In this document: positions 47,649 through 56,574 of the stretch, piece after piece
How positions within the stretch are numbered: the first letter of the stretch is position 1
How the letters are laid out: each line of letters begins with the position of its first letter
Assembly: GCF_008065115.1 (NCBI RefSeq)
Contig: NZ_CP042913.1
Span: forward strand, 3,817,658 to 3,881,657
Length of the DNA stretch: 64,000 nt
Direction of reading: 5' to 3'
From: Bythopirellula goksoeyrii
Lineage (GTDB): Bacteria > Planctomycetota > Planctomycetia > Pirellulales > Lacipirellulaceae
Made by a program: the position numbers and the translations under genes
Notes under the pieces: model-generated
The model's input: only the letters and a program-made list of their open reading frames with translations
Database searches by the model: none
Told to the model about the DNA's origin: nothing

Positions 47649-47885
47649 CTAGGAAGTTCCTCCTGGAAATATTCTACCGTCAGGTAGCATCACATCCTCC
47701 AGGGCCAACTGGTCGGCATGTTCCCAATCGGCGGTAAAGTCGGGTGTGTCGGCAATGGTGATCATGCCGTTTTCTTGAATGTCTTCTTGAAGTCGGATGC
47801 AGGCTGCTTCGAGCGAATTGGCTTCAACTTCCACCTCCGCAAAGGCCCGCAGGTTCATTCGCACAGGTATCGCATATTGTGTCAT
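47649..47885 (-). CDS. Small acidic protein, unknown
   Basis: 78 aa with GAGGAG 8 nt upstream of the ATG. MTQYAIPVRMNLRAFAEVEV and later LEAACIRLQEDIQENGMITI suggest a small alpha-beta fold; the rest is acidic. The ribosome site makes it a likely real gene. It lies on the minus strand after the methyltransferase, convergent with it. Confidence 0.6.
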   Translation of the reverse strand: MTQYAIPVRMNLRAFAEVEVEANSLEAACIRLQEDIQENGMITIADTPDFTADWEHADQLALEDVMLPDGRIFPGGTS

Positions 47886-47987
47886 GTTGTCTTCTCCTCT
47901 GTCATTTTATGAAGAGATTATCGGTCAGAACGCGGGGCTAAGCAAACTTTCTTGAATTTGAAAGCGGCCAGTCGCCATCGACCCAAA

Positions 47988-48404
47988 CTAACTCTCAGTC
48001 TCCCCTTCTGGTACCAATTCTTTTGCCCTGAGACGTTCTTCCCAGGTGGCAATTTCCGCTGGTTTTGCTAGACCCGAGCTACGCACGACTTCGATCGCCG
48101 CCCCCAAGGCTAGCAGCGACATCTGACAACCGGTGTTGAGTGCCCACCTCAGATACTTGGGCTTCACTTCTCTGACCGGCCGATTCTTGTGCTTGCCGAA
48201 TTGGAGCCGAGGCTGGAACGCGTCACTCTTGGTGACACACAGCTGGGCATGCACTAGCCTCCCCCCGCACCAAGTGCAAGGGTCCGGCTGGGGTGGGCGT
48301 TCATTGAGATACCGGACATCTTCCTCAGTCAACTGGTTAAAATCATCTGCCTCTGCTTGTTGCTCAGGTTCATTCGAAATGTTGTTGGATCTTGATTGGT
48401 TCAT
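47988..48404 (-). CDS. DUF3820-like protein with Cys pair
   Basis: 138 aa. A short Cys motif (CTWCGGRLVHAQLC) precedes LQFGKHKNRPVREVKPKYLR, which matches the pattern of DUF3820 (FGKYKGRP...YLRWL). Such domains occur with exonucleases and in mobile elements. Helical C-terminus. Function not known. Confidence 0.65.
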   Translation of the reverse strand: MNQSRSNNISNEPEQQAEADDFNQLTEEDVRYLNERPPQPDPCTWCGGRLVHAQLCVTKSDAFQPRLQFGKHKNRPVREVKPKYLRWALNTGCQMSLLALGAAIEVVRSSGLAKPAEIATWEERLRAKELVPEGETES

Positions 48405-48453
48405 GCTCCCGTTATGCAGGTAGTGGTATCAAGTGTTGCATTAGGGAACTCAA

Positions 48454-50121
48454 CTAGTCGCCTCTTCCGGCCGCAGTGACCGCAGGCATTTTTGATTTGC
48501 TGATCGCTTGCCGAGACGGACCAGGCCGAAATTTCAGTTTCTGGCCCCGCTGCACTGGAGTGAGATCCGCCAGTTCCAGTTCTGGCTGCGCCGGTAGCGA
48601 TAACCGCTGTCTATCACTCATAGACCACTCCCGCAGCCATTGATCAGATTCCGGCTTGCTAACCAAGGCGTACCGTTCTTCTTCCTGTTCGCTCACGACA
48701 ATCGGACTGATGTCTGAGGAGGGTAGGGTGATTTTTCTGGCCCCGCAGTCGGGACTCAGAAAGTAGCCGGTGAGACCATTTTGTTTATTGGTGGGGGGAA
48801 TCGTGAAAAACTCCGAAGGGAGTACGGAATCTTTCATGACCCGTTGTTCGGAAACGTTGTGACCCGTTGAAAAGAATCCGCGACCCCCAGAACTCTCGGA
48901 ACGGAAAATCTCCAGGGTTTCGTACTGCCCCAGCATTTTCGCCGCCCACTCCGCCGAGCCGGGAGATTCCATCCGGAGAATCGCCTTGTGGGAGCATTGC
49001 CCTATGATTTCGTCGGCGATCTTGTCACTACCGGCTGCCTCGCGAAACCCTTCGATATCCTGGAAAGCCAGAAGCAGACACGCCCCCCGCGACCGGCCCT
49101 TCACCGCCAGGGCCTGAAGCCCTTCACTCCGCAGAATGGACTTGGCTTCACGCGCTTCATCCACCCAGACCCAGGTCCGCCGCGTGCTGCTATTGCGTTG
49201 TCCGTCGATCTCTTCGACCAGGAAACGAAAAATCTGTTCGTTGAGGACATCGAGTGTTGCACTGGCGCTCTTGTTGACCCCCAGCAGCAACACGGAACTA
49301 TCGCTGAGCCAATCTCGAATCGAAAGTTTTTCTGGAGTGCGTTGCCAGAGAGCAGCCACCGGGGCGTAGTAGCCCATGCTCGAAATAACGCTGGTGAGTA
49401 CCGAGTGTCCTGTCCGGTCGTCAGGCAAAAATCTTGCAAACAACTCCCGGCCAACAGTATCGCGGCTGAGCACCGCTTCAAGTCGGTCTCGGCTCAGTGT
49501 CGCATGGACCAGGTCACTAAAGGTCCAGACTCCTGCTGAGTGTTTAATAAAACTCAAGAGCACGCCGTTCACTATCAGCCGGGCTGAATTGGTGAAATAC
49601 TGGTTCGCCCCCGAGGACTCGGCTTTGATGAGCGAGCAACTGAAATTGAGTGCTCTGGTGGGTGAGGTAATGTCACGGGCGATATCCCAGGCAACGGCCT
49701 GCGGAAAACCCTTGCGAGACTCAAAAGGATTGAGAGAATAGACCGCAGTTGTGACCCCTACCTTTTTGAGATAAGCGGTTGTTTCCCCCTTGGCGTCGTA
49801 AATCAGCACACGCGAGTCTGAACCAACATGCATGTTCTCCAGCACACTCTTCATCAAGAGTCGCTGCACATGGCTCTTCCCACTACCAGTCACTCCGGCG
49901 GCAAGAAAGTGCTGCGTCGCCGTAGATTCTGGTAGCAGATTATTTCCCCAACGCAGACCGTGCGAAGACTTTCCGGACATTCTAGATCGGTTCGGTTTGG
50001 CGAGTTGCCGGCCACGGGTGTAGCTGCGGACCCGCAGCCAGCGGAGAACTTGCTGTCGAAACACCAGTCCTAGCACAAGGCCAACAACCACTAAAAGTCT
50101 TAGCGAACTTGAAATATCCAT
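48454..50121 (-). CDS. Type IV coupling protein, TraD/VirD4-like
   Basis: 555 aa. One N-terminal helix (LRLLVVVGLVLGLVF), then the ATPase domain with Walker A GVTGSGKSH (about residue 77), DAKGET, Walker B TWVWVDEAREAKS (about 320) and SRGACLLLAFQDIEGFREA. The C-terminal end is basic. It would bring the relaxase-DNA complex to a secretion channel. The ATG at 50121 and a GTG at 50124 overlap the relaxase stop, so they are translated together. Confidence 0.88.
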   Translation of the reverse strand: MDISSSLRLLVVVGLVLGLVFRQQVLRWLRVRSYTRGRQLAKPNRSRMSGKSSHGLRWGNNLLPESTATQHFLAAGVTGSGKSHVQRLLMKSVLENMHVGSDSRVLIYDAKGETTAYLKKVGVTTAVYSLNPFESRKGFPQAVAWDIARDITSPTRALNFSCSLIKAESSGANQYFTNSARLIVNGVLLSFIKHSAGVWTFSDLVHATLSRDRLEAVLSRDTVGRELFARFLPDDRTGHSVLTSVISSMGYYAPVAALWQRTPEKLSIRDWLSDSSVLLLGVNKSASATLDVLNEQIFRFLVEEIDGQRNSSTRRTWVWVDEAREAKSILRSEGLQALAVKGRSRGACLLLAFQDIEGFREAAGSDKIADEIIGQCSHKAILRMESPGSAEWAAKMLGQYETLEIFRSESSGGRGFFSTGHNVSEQRVMKDSVLPSEFFTIPPTNKQNGLTGYFLSPDCGARKITLPSSDISPIVVSEQEEERYALVSKPESDQWLREWSMSDRQRLSLPAQPELELADLTPVQRGQKLKFRPGPSRQAISKSKMPAVTAAGRGD

Positions 50122-52595
50122 CACACGACCTCGGGTAGATATTCGAGTGCCATTTCCTGCTGGCGGCTCTGGCTCATCCGCACCGCTAACTGCTCAAGTG
50201 CTCCGGTGGACGCCCGGTCGGCGTAGACCCACGTATTCCCCCGAGCCCGGGAACCGGCTACATAACTAAGCTCCCGGTCGACCATCACCGGGTCGACAAG
50301 CAAGAATGCCGCTTCGCAAGTCGTCCCTTGCGATTTATGAATGCTCATCGCGTAGCTGAGCGTCAAATGAGAAAACTCGCTGGTGTTGATTTCGATCTCC
50401 ATCCCCTCGTCGGTTCGGAGCCAGACGGTGCGGTGTTCGACTCCGACGACTTCCCCCAGCGTGCCGTTGCGCAGGTGATGCAGTTTTGAGTTTTTGGTGA
50501 CCAGCACCCGATCCCCCAGGTGAATGTCGAGCCCATCGACTTCGACGGCATATTCTCCTAGCTGCCCTCGCGATTTCATCTCGTGTTGGATTCTCCGATT
50601 CAGTTCACGCACATCCCGGTTCCTCCCAGCCAGCACCAACAGATCTTTTACTTTCGCCTCGTAGGCAAAGGCCTCGTCGCACCAATCCGCGACTAATCGT
50701 TCTAGCGCGTCTTCACGCTCGCTGCCAATATGAAGCTGACCACGTCGATCCAATTCCTCGAGTACCTCTTGGGCGTTTCCGTCTCGGAGCTGCAAGACGG
50801 CCTCTCTGGCCCAGGCTTCGCGTTGCCGGACCACCTGCATTAGTTCGGTCGTACCAATCTGCTCCCCGATGAGCCGGAAGGGTGCGCCCGGATCGATGGC
50901 CTGCAGCTGCTTGTGGTCACCGACCAATACGATCTTTGCCCTGGCTGCTTCGACCTGCCGGAGAAGTTTTTCCAACTGGACCGTCCCGATCATGCCTGCT
51001 TCATCGACCACCAGCACGGTGTTCGCGGTGAGTGTCAGGTTGCCATTCTCAATCTCGTAGAGCAGCTTATGGATATGCAGCGACGCAATGCCCGCTTCGG
51101 TTTCCAGGCCTTTGGCTGCCTTGGAGGCGAGTGATGTGCCGATGACGGAGTATCCATTTTGCTCCAGGGCGATTCGCGCCAGCTTGAGCATGGTGGTTTT
51201 TCCTGAACCGGCGACGCCGGTAATCGCCACGATGTCAGACCCGGTGGCAATGTCTCGGACGGCCTGTGCTTGTTCTGGCCGCAAAGTTTCATGGCGACTA
51301 ATGACTTCCTGCACCATGCTCGGTGCCACGGCATGCGTTGACTTATTGTGGAGTCGGGTGGCGGCCCCTATTAACCGCTGCTCTACTTCGAGCATCGCTC
51401 TGGTGGTAAAAGTTCGCACAAACCCGTCGGCGACCAACTCGACAATTTCGGGTGAATGCTCCAGAGTCTTCACCACGCCACCCAGCACCGCACCAATTCC
51501 GATGCCCCGCGACTGAGCGGCGATGGCGGTCTGCTCCAGAAATTCATTTTCAGTAAAGCGTGCTTTTCGACCCATGAGCGTGGCCAGTGCAGAGTCTGTC
51601 GCCCGTGCAAGTTCTTGGTAAGGCTTATCTCGCTGTAGCTCTTTGCCAAACAGCTCAGCCACCTGCTGCTGGCCAAACCCAAATTCGACACTCTGTTGTT
51701 TCCAGGCGCTTTGCAGTTCTGGCCACGTGAACAACTCCTTGTCGTTACGCGTGTTGAGGGCCGCTTTCTCGGCAGCCTTCGCACCGGACAAACCGTGTTG
51801 TCGCAGCCATTTTTCGATTGCCTGCCGACGCTTTGACATCGCCGCTAGTAGTTCCTGCGGAACTCCTTCGATCTCAAACCAGCTCACCAGTTCCTCACTT
51901 CGTTCCCTTTGCGGGCGGTAGGTTTTTATGCCTAGCTCGGTTTCTAGCAGCATCGATAGTTCGCTGCGGAACAAGGCCCCCAGGGCCATCTTCATGCGTC
52001 TTTGGAACAGCACACGTGCATCAAGGGCCCCGGTGGTGCCATCTTCGCGAATTACCAGGTTGGCGACGACCGCATGAAAATGCCTTTGAGGATCGGGTGC
52101 TTCGCCGGGGAGGCCACGGGTCGTATCGTGCGAAAACAGGGCGACGACGAGCTGGGCATTCTCGGCGATCCGGCCATCCTTGCCGCGACGCGTGACCCCG
52201 CACAGCTGGCTGAACGCCTCCAGAGCCCGGTCCACAGCCAGTGCTGCCACCCGGTCGACTTCCTTGCGATCTTGTTCGTCCGCGAGTGACCACGCACAGC
52301 TAAAACTTTTGGGCAGGCTCCAGGTGAGATCGAAACCGGCCCGCCGCTGGATTTTTTCCCCTTTGCGTTTTTGCACGAGCTGTTTCGTGCCGTCTGGGGA
52401 CAAGCCTTCCAGAATGTTTTTTAGTTCAGCGGGGTCTACTTCTCCTGTGAGGCCAAGTGCTCTTGACCCAGCCCCCCACCAGACTCCTGGCCTAACACCA
52501 TTCTCTGAATAGTAGTCGTGGTTCTCGGCATTCCCTAGATGCGCGTAGTAGCTGACCTCGGTGGCACTTCCTCCCACCGGCTTGATCGATAGCAT
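50121..52595 (-). CDS. MobF-family conjugative relaxase with SF1 helicase
   Basis: 824 aa. N-terminal HUH relaxase with the Tyr region VSYYAHLGNAENHDYYSENG and the metal site DPQRHFHAVVANLV. The C-terminal RecD-type helicase has Walker A ITGVAGSGKTTMLK (about residue 457), Walker B VLVVDEAGMIG, VGDHKQLQAIDPG, and the last motif LTLSYAMSIHKSQGTT. MobF proteins nick at oriT, covalently hold the 5' end and unwind the strand. Its start lies 3 bp after the MobC-like gene's stop. The downstream partner is the coupling protein. Confidence 0.92.
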   Translation of the reverse strand: MLSIKPVGGSATEVSYYAHLGNAENHDYYSENGVRPGVWWGAGSRALGLTGEVDPAELKNILEGLSPDGTKQLVQKRKGEKIQRRAGFDLTWSLPKSFSCAWSLADEQDRKEVDRVAALAVDRALEAFSQLCGVTRRGKDGRIAENAQLVVALFSHDTTRGLPGEAPDPQRHFHAVVANLVIREDGTTGALDARVLFQRRMKMALGALFRSELSMLLETELGIKTYRPQRERSEELVSWFEIEGVPQELLAAMSKRRQAIEKWLRQHGLSGAKAAEKAALNTRNDKELFTWPELQSAWKQQSVEFGFGQQQVAELFGKELQRDKPYQELARATDSALATLMGRKARFTENEFLEQTAIAAQSRGIGIGAVLGGVVKTLEHSPEIVELVADGFVRTFTTRAMLEVEQRLIGAATRLHNKSTHAVAPSMVQEVISRHETLRPEQAQAVRDIATGSDIVAITGVAGSGKTTMLKLARIALEQNGYSVIGTSLASKAAKGLETEAGIASLHIHKLLYEIENGNLTLTANTVLVVDEAGMIGTVQLEKLLRQVEAARAKIVLVGDHKQLQAIDPGAPFRLIGEQIGTTELMQVVRQREAWAREAVLQLRDGNAQEVLEELDRRGQLHIGSEREDALERLVADWCDEAFAYEAKVKDLLVLAGRNRDVRELNRRIQHEMKSRGQLGEYAVEVDGLDIHLGDRVLVTKNSKLHHLRNGTLGEVVGVEHRTVWLRTDEGMEIEINTSEFSHLTLSYAMSIHKSQGTTCEAAFLLVDPVMVDRELSYVAGSRARGNTWVYADRASTGALEQLAVRMSQSRQQEMALEYLPEVV

Positions 52596-52598
52596 GAC

Positions 52599-52859
52599 TT
52601 ACGATTCTCCTTCCCGGTAGACCGCTTCATTAAAATCTCTGCGGAACCGGACCTGTTCTTCCGCCACTTGCGAAACCAGACTAAAGACATCCAGGAATTT
52701 ACTATTAGTAAAAGACATGCTGGCCAGCCGGAGATAAACCGACGGTTTCATCCCGTTGAGTTCGCATTCGGCAGCAATCCGCTCGGCCTGACTCTTGGTG
52801 AATCGAATCGTCACTTTCTCGCACTGCTCGGTGAGTGTTTTTGTGCTCCGCTTGACCAT
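52599..52859 (-). CDS. MobC-like accessory mobilization protein
   Basis: 86 aa from the ATG at 52859. Basic start MVKRSTKTLTEQ, then VTIRFTKSQAERIAAECELN, a strand-helix-helix pattern of ribbon-helix-helix proteins such as MobC or TraY, then GMKPSVYLRLASM. It should bind near oriT and aid the relaxase, whose gene follows after 3 bp. Confidence 0.7.
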   Translation of the reverse strand: MVKRSTKTLTEQCEKVTIRFTKSQAERIAAECELNGMKPSVYLRLASMSFTNSKFLDVFSLVSQVAEEQVRFRRDFNEAVYREGES

Positions 52860-52865
52860 GCCCAC

Positions 52866-53150
52866 CTATGCCCCGCTCTGGTATTCGTCATCGAACCGAT
52901 TGAGGGCAGCGATTAGTGCTTCCTGCACAAACTGCTTCTTGGCCGTTTTTCTGCCCCCGGCTTCGAGATGCAAGAGCGCAATTTTCAGTCGCCATCCGAC
53001 CGCTTTGGAAATCTCGACATTCAGCGCGACCTCCTCTTCGCTGGGGGGTGGTTTTGGGATCGACTCGGTCGGGCTGACCAGTTTGCGCTTTCCGCTGACT
53101 CGTTTGGAAGTTGTGGAGTTTTTTCTCTGTGCCATGGCAGAAATTATCAC
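52866..53150 (-). CDS. Small basic protein at the head of the mobilization operon
   Basis: 94 aa from a GTG at 53150 with GGAG 7 nt upstream (an ATG at 53135 has none). Lys/Arg-rich N-terminus (AQRKNSTTSKRVSGKRK), then a helical part KKQFVQEALIAALNRFDDEY, similar to small replication/partition or RHH proteins. It ends 6 bp before the MobC-like start. A role in oriT binding or autoregulation is inferred. Confidence 0.6.
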   Translation of the reverse strand: MIISAMAQRKNSTTSKRVSGKRKLVSPTESIPKPPPSEEEVALNVEISKAVGWRLKIALLHLEAGGRKTAKKQFVQEALIAALNRFDDEYQSGA

Positions 53151-53239
53151 AGCCCCACTCCCTACTCAAACAACCAGTCCAATATTTTTCGCCCTCTCCG
53201 TTTTTCTCCCACACAGTTTCTACCTGCCAGCCTCACCAA

Positions 53240-53319
53240 CTAGGAACCTAGGTTTTACCCTAAGTTCCTCCAAGCCTAGGAACCTAGGTTCTCGGAGTGC
53301 AAAGTTGCCACGCAGCAAC
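53240..53319. promoter_or_regulatory. Palindromic repeats and hairpin: candidate oriT or operator
   Basis: The sequence ctaggaacctaggtt occurs twice (53240-53254 and 53276-53290), 36 bp apart; each contains the perfect palindrome aacctaggtt, and the second extends to gaacctaggttc. A half-site (aagttcct) lies between. Next comes a small hairpin, gttgc-cacgca-gcaac (53304-53319). This lies between the minus-strand mobilization operon and the plus-strand exonuclease, the usual place for oriT or an autoregulatory site. The wider gap 53151-53669 holds no other gene I can support. Confidence 0.55.
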
Positions 53320-53669
53320 CTGGATTCGAGGTGCAGAAAGTAAGACCACACCCGTGCATCTCGCTTCGCTCCATCCAAGACGCAAACAGGACCTAACAGA
53401 GTGCCGCCCAGCGAGAATCGCTGACCCACTTTATGGCCATCTTTTTACGAAGTTAGCTGTGCCGACAAGCGGTGTTCTCTGACATTCGTTAGTTCAACTT
53501 GAGTTGTCGGCGATTGTTCTTCGTCACTGGCACTCTATCTTGCTACTGGGCCCTTACCGCCATGGTGGTCGCTGACTCGAATTGCTGGCACTTGCAATCC
53601 TACCGGCACGCTACCTGGAACTCGCAGAAAGAATTGCTTAGCAAGTTTAGATGCCCCACAATCAGCCCC

Positions 53670-54299
53670 ATGAATAATGTTGCTAGCCGTACGATTTATA
53701 TCGACATTGAATCCGCCGGAAGGGCCAGACGAGCCCCGATCATTGAACTCGCCGCGATTGCTGTCGAGAGTGGTAGTTACCGGGAACTCGATTCGATTGA
53801 CATGAAGCTTGAGTTTGCGATGAAGGAGGCGGACCCCCGTTTTCTAGGCGTCAACAAATTCAGCCCCACGGTGTGGGAAAAATACGCCCTGCCCGAACGA
53901 GACGCAGCCGCCAAGCTCGCAGCGTTTCTGCGGCGGCATGCCACGACCGAGCGGACGAGCCCTAAAACCGGCAAACCGTACCTCGTCGCCCAGCTGGCAG
54001 GATTTAACTCGAATCGTTTTGACATCCCCCGCCTCGAACAGTTGTTCCAACGGCACAAACTGTTTTTTCCAGCCTGCAGGCGCTCCCTCTGCGTTATGCA
54101 AAAGACCCAGTGGTTTTTTGAGGACAACCAGGCGCTCCAGCCTGGACCTGACAACTTTTCACTGGCGGCACTCGCGGATTATTTTCGACTCGCTACTCAG
54201 CCTGACCACACGGCACTCAGCGACGTGCGGGCTACAGTCGAGCTGGCCCGCCTCCTGGCGGAGTTCCACCGGATCTCGGCAACAGCCGCTGCGGCTTAA
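53670..54299 (+). CDS. DEDD-type 3'-5' exonuclease
   Basis: 209 aa from the ATG at 53670 (MNNVASRTIYIDIESAG); a longer frame to 53499 is likely untranslated. Exonuclease motifs are IYIDIESAG (Exo I), LAGFNSNRFDIPRLEQLF (Exo II) and HTALSDVRATVELARLL (Exo III), as in the DnaQ/RNase T group. It may process DNA during transfer or replication of the element. It reads away from the mobilization genes. Confidence 0.82.
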   Translation: MNNVASRTIYIDIESAGRARRAPIIELAAIAVESGSYRELDSIDMKLEFAMKEADPRFLGVNKFSPTVWEKYALPERDAAAKLAAFLRRHATTERTSPKTGKPYLVAQLAGFNSNRFDIPRLEQLFQRHKLFFPACRRSLCVMQKTQWFFEDNQALQPGPDNFSLAALADYFRLATQPDHTALSDVRATVELARLLAEFHRISATAAAA

Positions 54300-54403
54300 T
54301 CTCAGAGTACACGTTGAATTATTGGAAAAGATTTTTTTGCTTAAGGTTTTAAGATCCCGCAGAATGAGTCTCAGCAGAAGCCAACTTTTTTGGAGAGACT
54401 TTT

Positions 54404-54754
54404 ATGATCAAGTGCAATACCGACAAACCCATCGGCGAGATCGTACTCGTAGGCCGGGCCGCCTACCAGCTTTACTCGCATACCTATCGCGGGGTGGTCC
54501 AGTACCGTGCCAAAGTCGGCAAACCCTGGACCAACGCCCAAACGGGAGAGACCCTGGTGCTTCCCTTTATGCAAGATGATTCCGCCCGCGACTTTATGGA
54601 AGCGAGCAGGCAGGCGGGGGAGCAAGTCGAGGCATTGCGGGCTGCTCAGTTTCGACAAGTCGTCCACACAAGTGCCGCTTCCATTACCCCCCTGGCTAAA
54701 ACTACCGAGCAGGAATTCGAGGCGGATAAGCCGCTTGGACTCAAGCTGGCCTAA
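54404..54754 (+). CDS. Unknown protein of the mobile element
   Basis: 116 aa with GGAGAG 6 nt before the ATG. MIKCNTDKPIGEIVLVGRAA and YRAKVGKPWTNAQTGETLVL suggest a small beta barrel or OB fold followed by a helix (MQDDSARDFMEASRQAGEQV). It precedes SSB on the same strand. I cannot name it. Confidence 0.65.
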   Translation: MIKCNTDKPIGEIVLVGRAAYQLYSHTYRGVVQYRAKVGKPWTNAQTGETLVLPFMQDDSARDFMEASRQAGEQVEALRAAQFRQVVHTSAASITPLAKTTEQEFEADKPLGLKLA

Positions 54755-54891
54755 GGCCACACCTCAGTCGAGGTTCTGGGAGCTTGGCGAGACAAGCCTG
54801 GTTGCCAGAGCCCCTGCGGAGTGCAAACAGCTAAGGTTCAATTACTTTTTTTACGCTCTTCAGATTTGAAGAGAGAAAGCGATGGTATATT

Positions 54892-55290
54892 ATGTCGAGT
54901 TTCAATCAAGTGGTGCTGATGGGTAATTTGGTACGGAGCCCCGAGCTACGTTACTTACCTGGAGGCGAGAAAGCCGTTTGTGAAGTCCCTATTGCCGTGA
55001 ATGAGCGTTTTAAGCGCGGCGATGAGATGGTTGAGTCCGTCTCGTTTATTGACGTTACCTTCTGGGGTCGTACCGCAGAAATCGTCAATGAATACCTGGT
55101 GAAAGGTTCTCCGATCCTGATCCAAGGCCGTCTGAAGCAAGACACCTGGGAAAAAGATGGGGAGAAACGCTCCAAGCTAAAAGTGGTTTGTGAGCAGATG
55201 AAAATGATCGGTGGCAAAAAATCGGACGACCAATCAGCAACTGAGGAATCTCAGGAACTGGTTGCCGCTGCTACTGACGATTCTTTCTGA
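54892..55290 (+). CDS. ssb: Single-stranded DNA-binding protein
   Basis: 132 aa OB-fold [81 protein letters not shown]. The acidic tip ends DDSF where chromosomal SSBs often have DDxPF. Carried SSBs coat the transferred strand. A partial second copy lies at 55382. Confidence 0.92.
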   Translation: MSSFNQVVLMGNLVRSPELRYLPGGEKAVCEVPIAVNERFKRGDEMVESVSFIDVTFWGRTAEIVNEYLVKGSPILIQGRLKQDTWEKDGEKRSKLKVVCEQMKMIGGKKSDDQSATEESQELVAAATDDSF

Positions 55291-55332
55291 AGAAGGTTTC
55301 CCTGCAAATTTGCACTCCGCTTGGGGCCTTCT
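55291..55332 (+). repeat. Structured 3' segment of ssb, present twice
   Basis: AGAAGG (55291-55296) can pair with CCTTCT (55327-55332); between them lies the palindrome tgcaaatttgca. A similar arrangement with AGAAGG, two TGCA and GGGCCTTCT occurs at 55584-55625 after the ssb fragment. They may act as weak terminators and they mark a duplicated unit. Confidence 0.5.
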
Positions 55333-55381
55333 TGACTGATACTTACCAACAAATTCTGGCGGAGTCGCTAAGTGGTCGCTT

Positions 55382-55579
55382 ATCCTAGTCGACGGGCGTC
55401 TCAAACAAGACACCTGGGAAAAAGATGGCGAGAAACGATCCAAATTGAAAGTTGTCTGTGAGCAGATGCGTATGTTCGGAGGCCGAAAAGCCGATGATTC
55501 CCAAACATCTGACACAACGACTCCTGAGGATCCAGAATTTGTTGGTGCCGGTGCCGATGGTCACAATGACACGTTTTAA
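55382..55579 (+). pseudogene. C-terminal fragment of a second ssb gene
   Basis: Reads [20 protein letters not shown], then [20 protein letters not shown] and an acidic end NDTF with a stop. The N-terminal two thirds of the OB fold are missing. It differs from the intact ssb at many bases, so the duplication is not recent, or it comes from a related element. Confidence 0.85.
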
Positions 55580-55643
55580 GTAAAGAAGGTTTCCTGCATC
55601 ACTGCATCTCCGCATAGGGCCTTCTCTCCCTATGCATACAGAC

Positions 55644-55973
55644 TCAACTAACTGGCATTTCTTGCCGTGGCACCAAGTCCTGCCCTGGTCCTCTGACATG
55701 TGTGACTAGGACTAGATCTTCCCGAATCAAAAAAATGGCTCGGTATTTTTTACCGACACGAGTCTTGAACACCACATGTCTGATTTCTTCCTCGTGATCA
55801 CCATTTTCTGGAGCGAGCGGTTTCCGATTCGCTGACTCGGTAAGTTCCGCCAATACTTGGTCAAACCGGTCCGCCCAGGTGGCGGCCCCTTGGGGGGAAC
55901 GCTCCCGAATGTATTGAAGTATTTCAGAGACGTCCGTTTCGGCACGGAGTGTCAAGTTGACGCGGAAGCTCAT
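55644..55973 (-). CDS. ParE/RelE-type toxin
   Basis: 109 aa. MSFRVNLTLRAETDVSEILQ, WADRFDQVLAELTESANRKP, and the later strands VGKKYRAIFLIREDLVLVTH with VRGPGQDL match the ParE/RelE toxin fold. ParE toxins target gyrase; RelE toxins cut mRNA. The target is not certain. It overlaps the antitoxin gene by 4 nt. Confidence 0.82.
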   Translation of the reverse strand: MSFRVNLTLRAETDVSEILQYIRERSPQGAATWADRFDQVLAELTESANRKPLAPENGDHEEEIRHVVFKTRVGKKYRAIFLIREDLVLVTHVRGPGQDLVPRQEMPVS

Positions 55974-56209
55974 TTGGTGGAAAGGCCATGCTTTTGTCGT
56001 AGATCCTTCATTGCTTCCTCAGCTGGACGATGCCGACCAGCATCCGCATCCGCTATCCCTTCGCGTATGGCCTCATTGATTTGGTCGCGATTTTGATAGG
56101 ACTCCCATTCAATGACCAAATCGTCCAGAGACATAGGGCTCTTGCCAGAATTAAGCAAAGTACGCCCAAAGTCAGTAAAGTTATCAAATTCCTCTGTCGT
56201 AATTGTCAT
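55970..56209 (-). CDS. Antitoxin partner of the ParE-like toxin
   Basis: 79 aa. MTITTEEFDNFTDFGRTLLN, then SLDDLVIEWESYQNRDQINE and a helical end with EAMKDLRQKHGLSTK. Size, acidity and position (upstream, stop overlapping the toxin start) fit a type II antitoxin. The N-terminus does not look like a plain ribbon-helix-helix. The pair can stabilise the element. Confidence 0.75.
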   Translation of the reverse strand: MTITTEEFDNFTDFGRTLLNSGKSPMSLDDLVIEWESYQNRDQINEAIREGIADADAGRHRPAEEAMKDLRQKHGLSTK

Positions 56210-56454
56210 TTTACTAGATTCTCCAGTGGGTACCTACCTTCAGTATACCTGATTTGTGAGAGCATTGGCAAAGGCTTTCTAGGACTCCCTTACTTCTGCC
56301 CACCTGCAGATTGCAGATCCGCAATCTATGGATCTTCTGCTCCGAATATCATAGCCATGATTGACCTGACAGAATCAGATGGTAAAATGGGGGTAGTCAC
56401 TGAGACAGTCGACGGCCTTAGTGACTACCTATAGATCAACCGACCTGATCAATT
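56210..56454. other. Intergenic stretch with a possible 25-aa peptide
   Basis: On the plus strand an ATG at 56357 opens a 25-codon frame ending at 56434, just before the strong hairpin at 56455. No ribosome site precedes it. The stretch could be transcribed as a small RNA ending at that hairpin. Otherwise I see nothing here. Confidence 0.3.
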
Positions 56455-56496
56455 ACCCGCGAAGCCAACGCCCGTTTGGCTTCGCGGGTTTTTTTG
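56455..56496 (+). terminator. Strong intrinsic terminator without an obvious upstream gene
   Basis: ACCCGCGAAGCCAA and TTGGCTTCGCGGGT form a 14-bp perfect stem with a 7-nt loop (CGCCCGT), followed by a run of seven or more T on the plus strand. The nearest plus-strand coding fragment ends at 55579. A short transcript from 56.2-56.4 kb is therefore likely. Confidence 0.85.
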
Positions 56497-56574
56497 TGAA
56501 ATAAAAGAAAAATGGACTGCGGCCTAACAAGCGCGTCTACAGATTTCACTGGTTCAATATCCCGGGACTCCGCC

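Noticed and set aside
53240-53291. Two palindromic repeats considered as a CRISPR array
   Set aside because: Only two copies, short, and no cas genes nearby; oriT or operator is more plausible.
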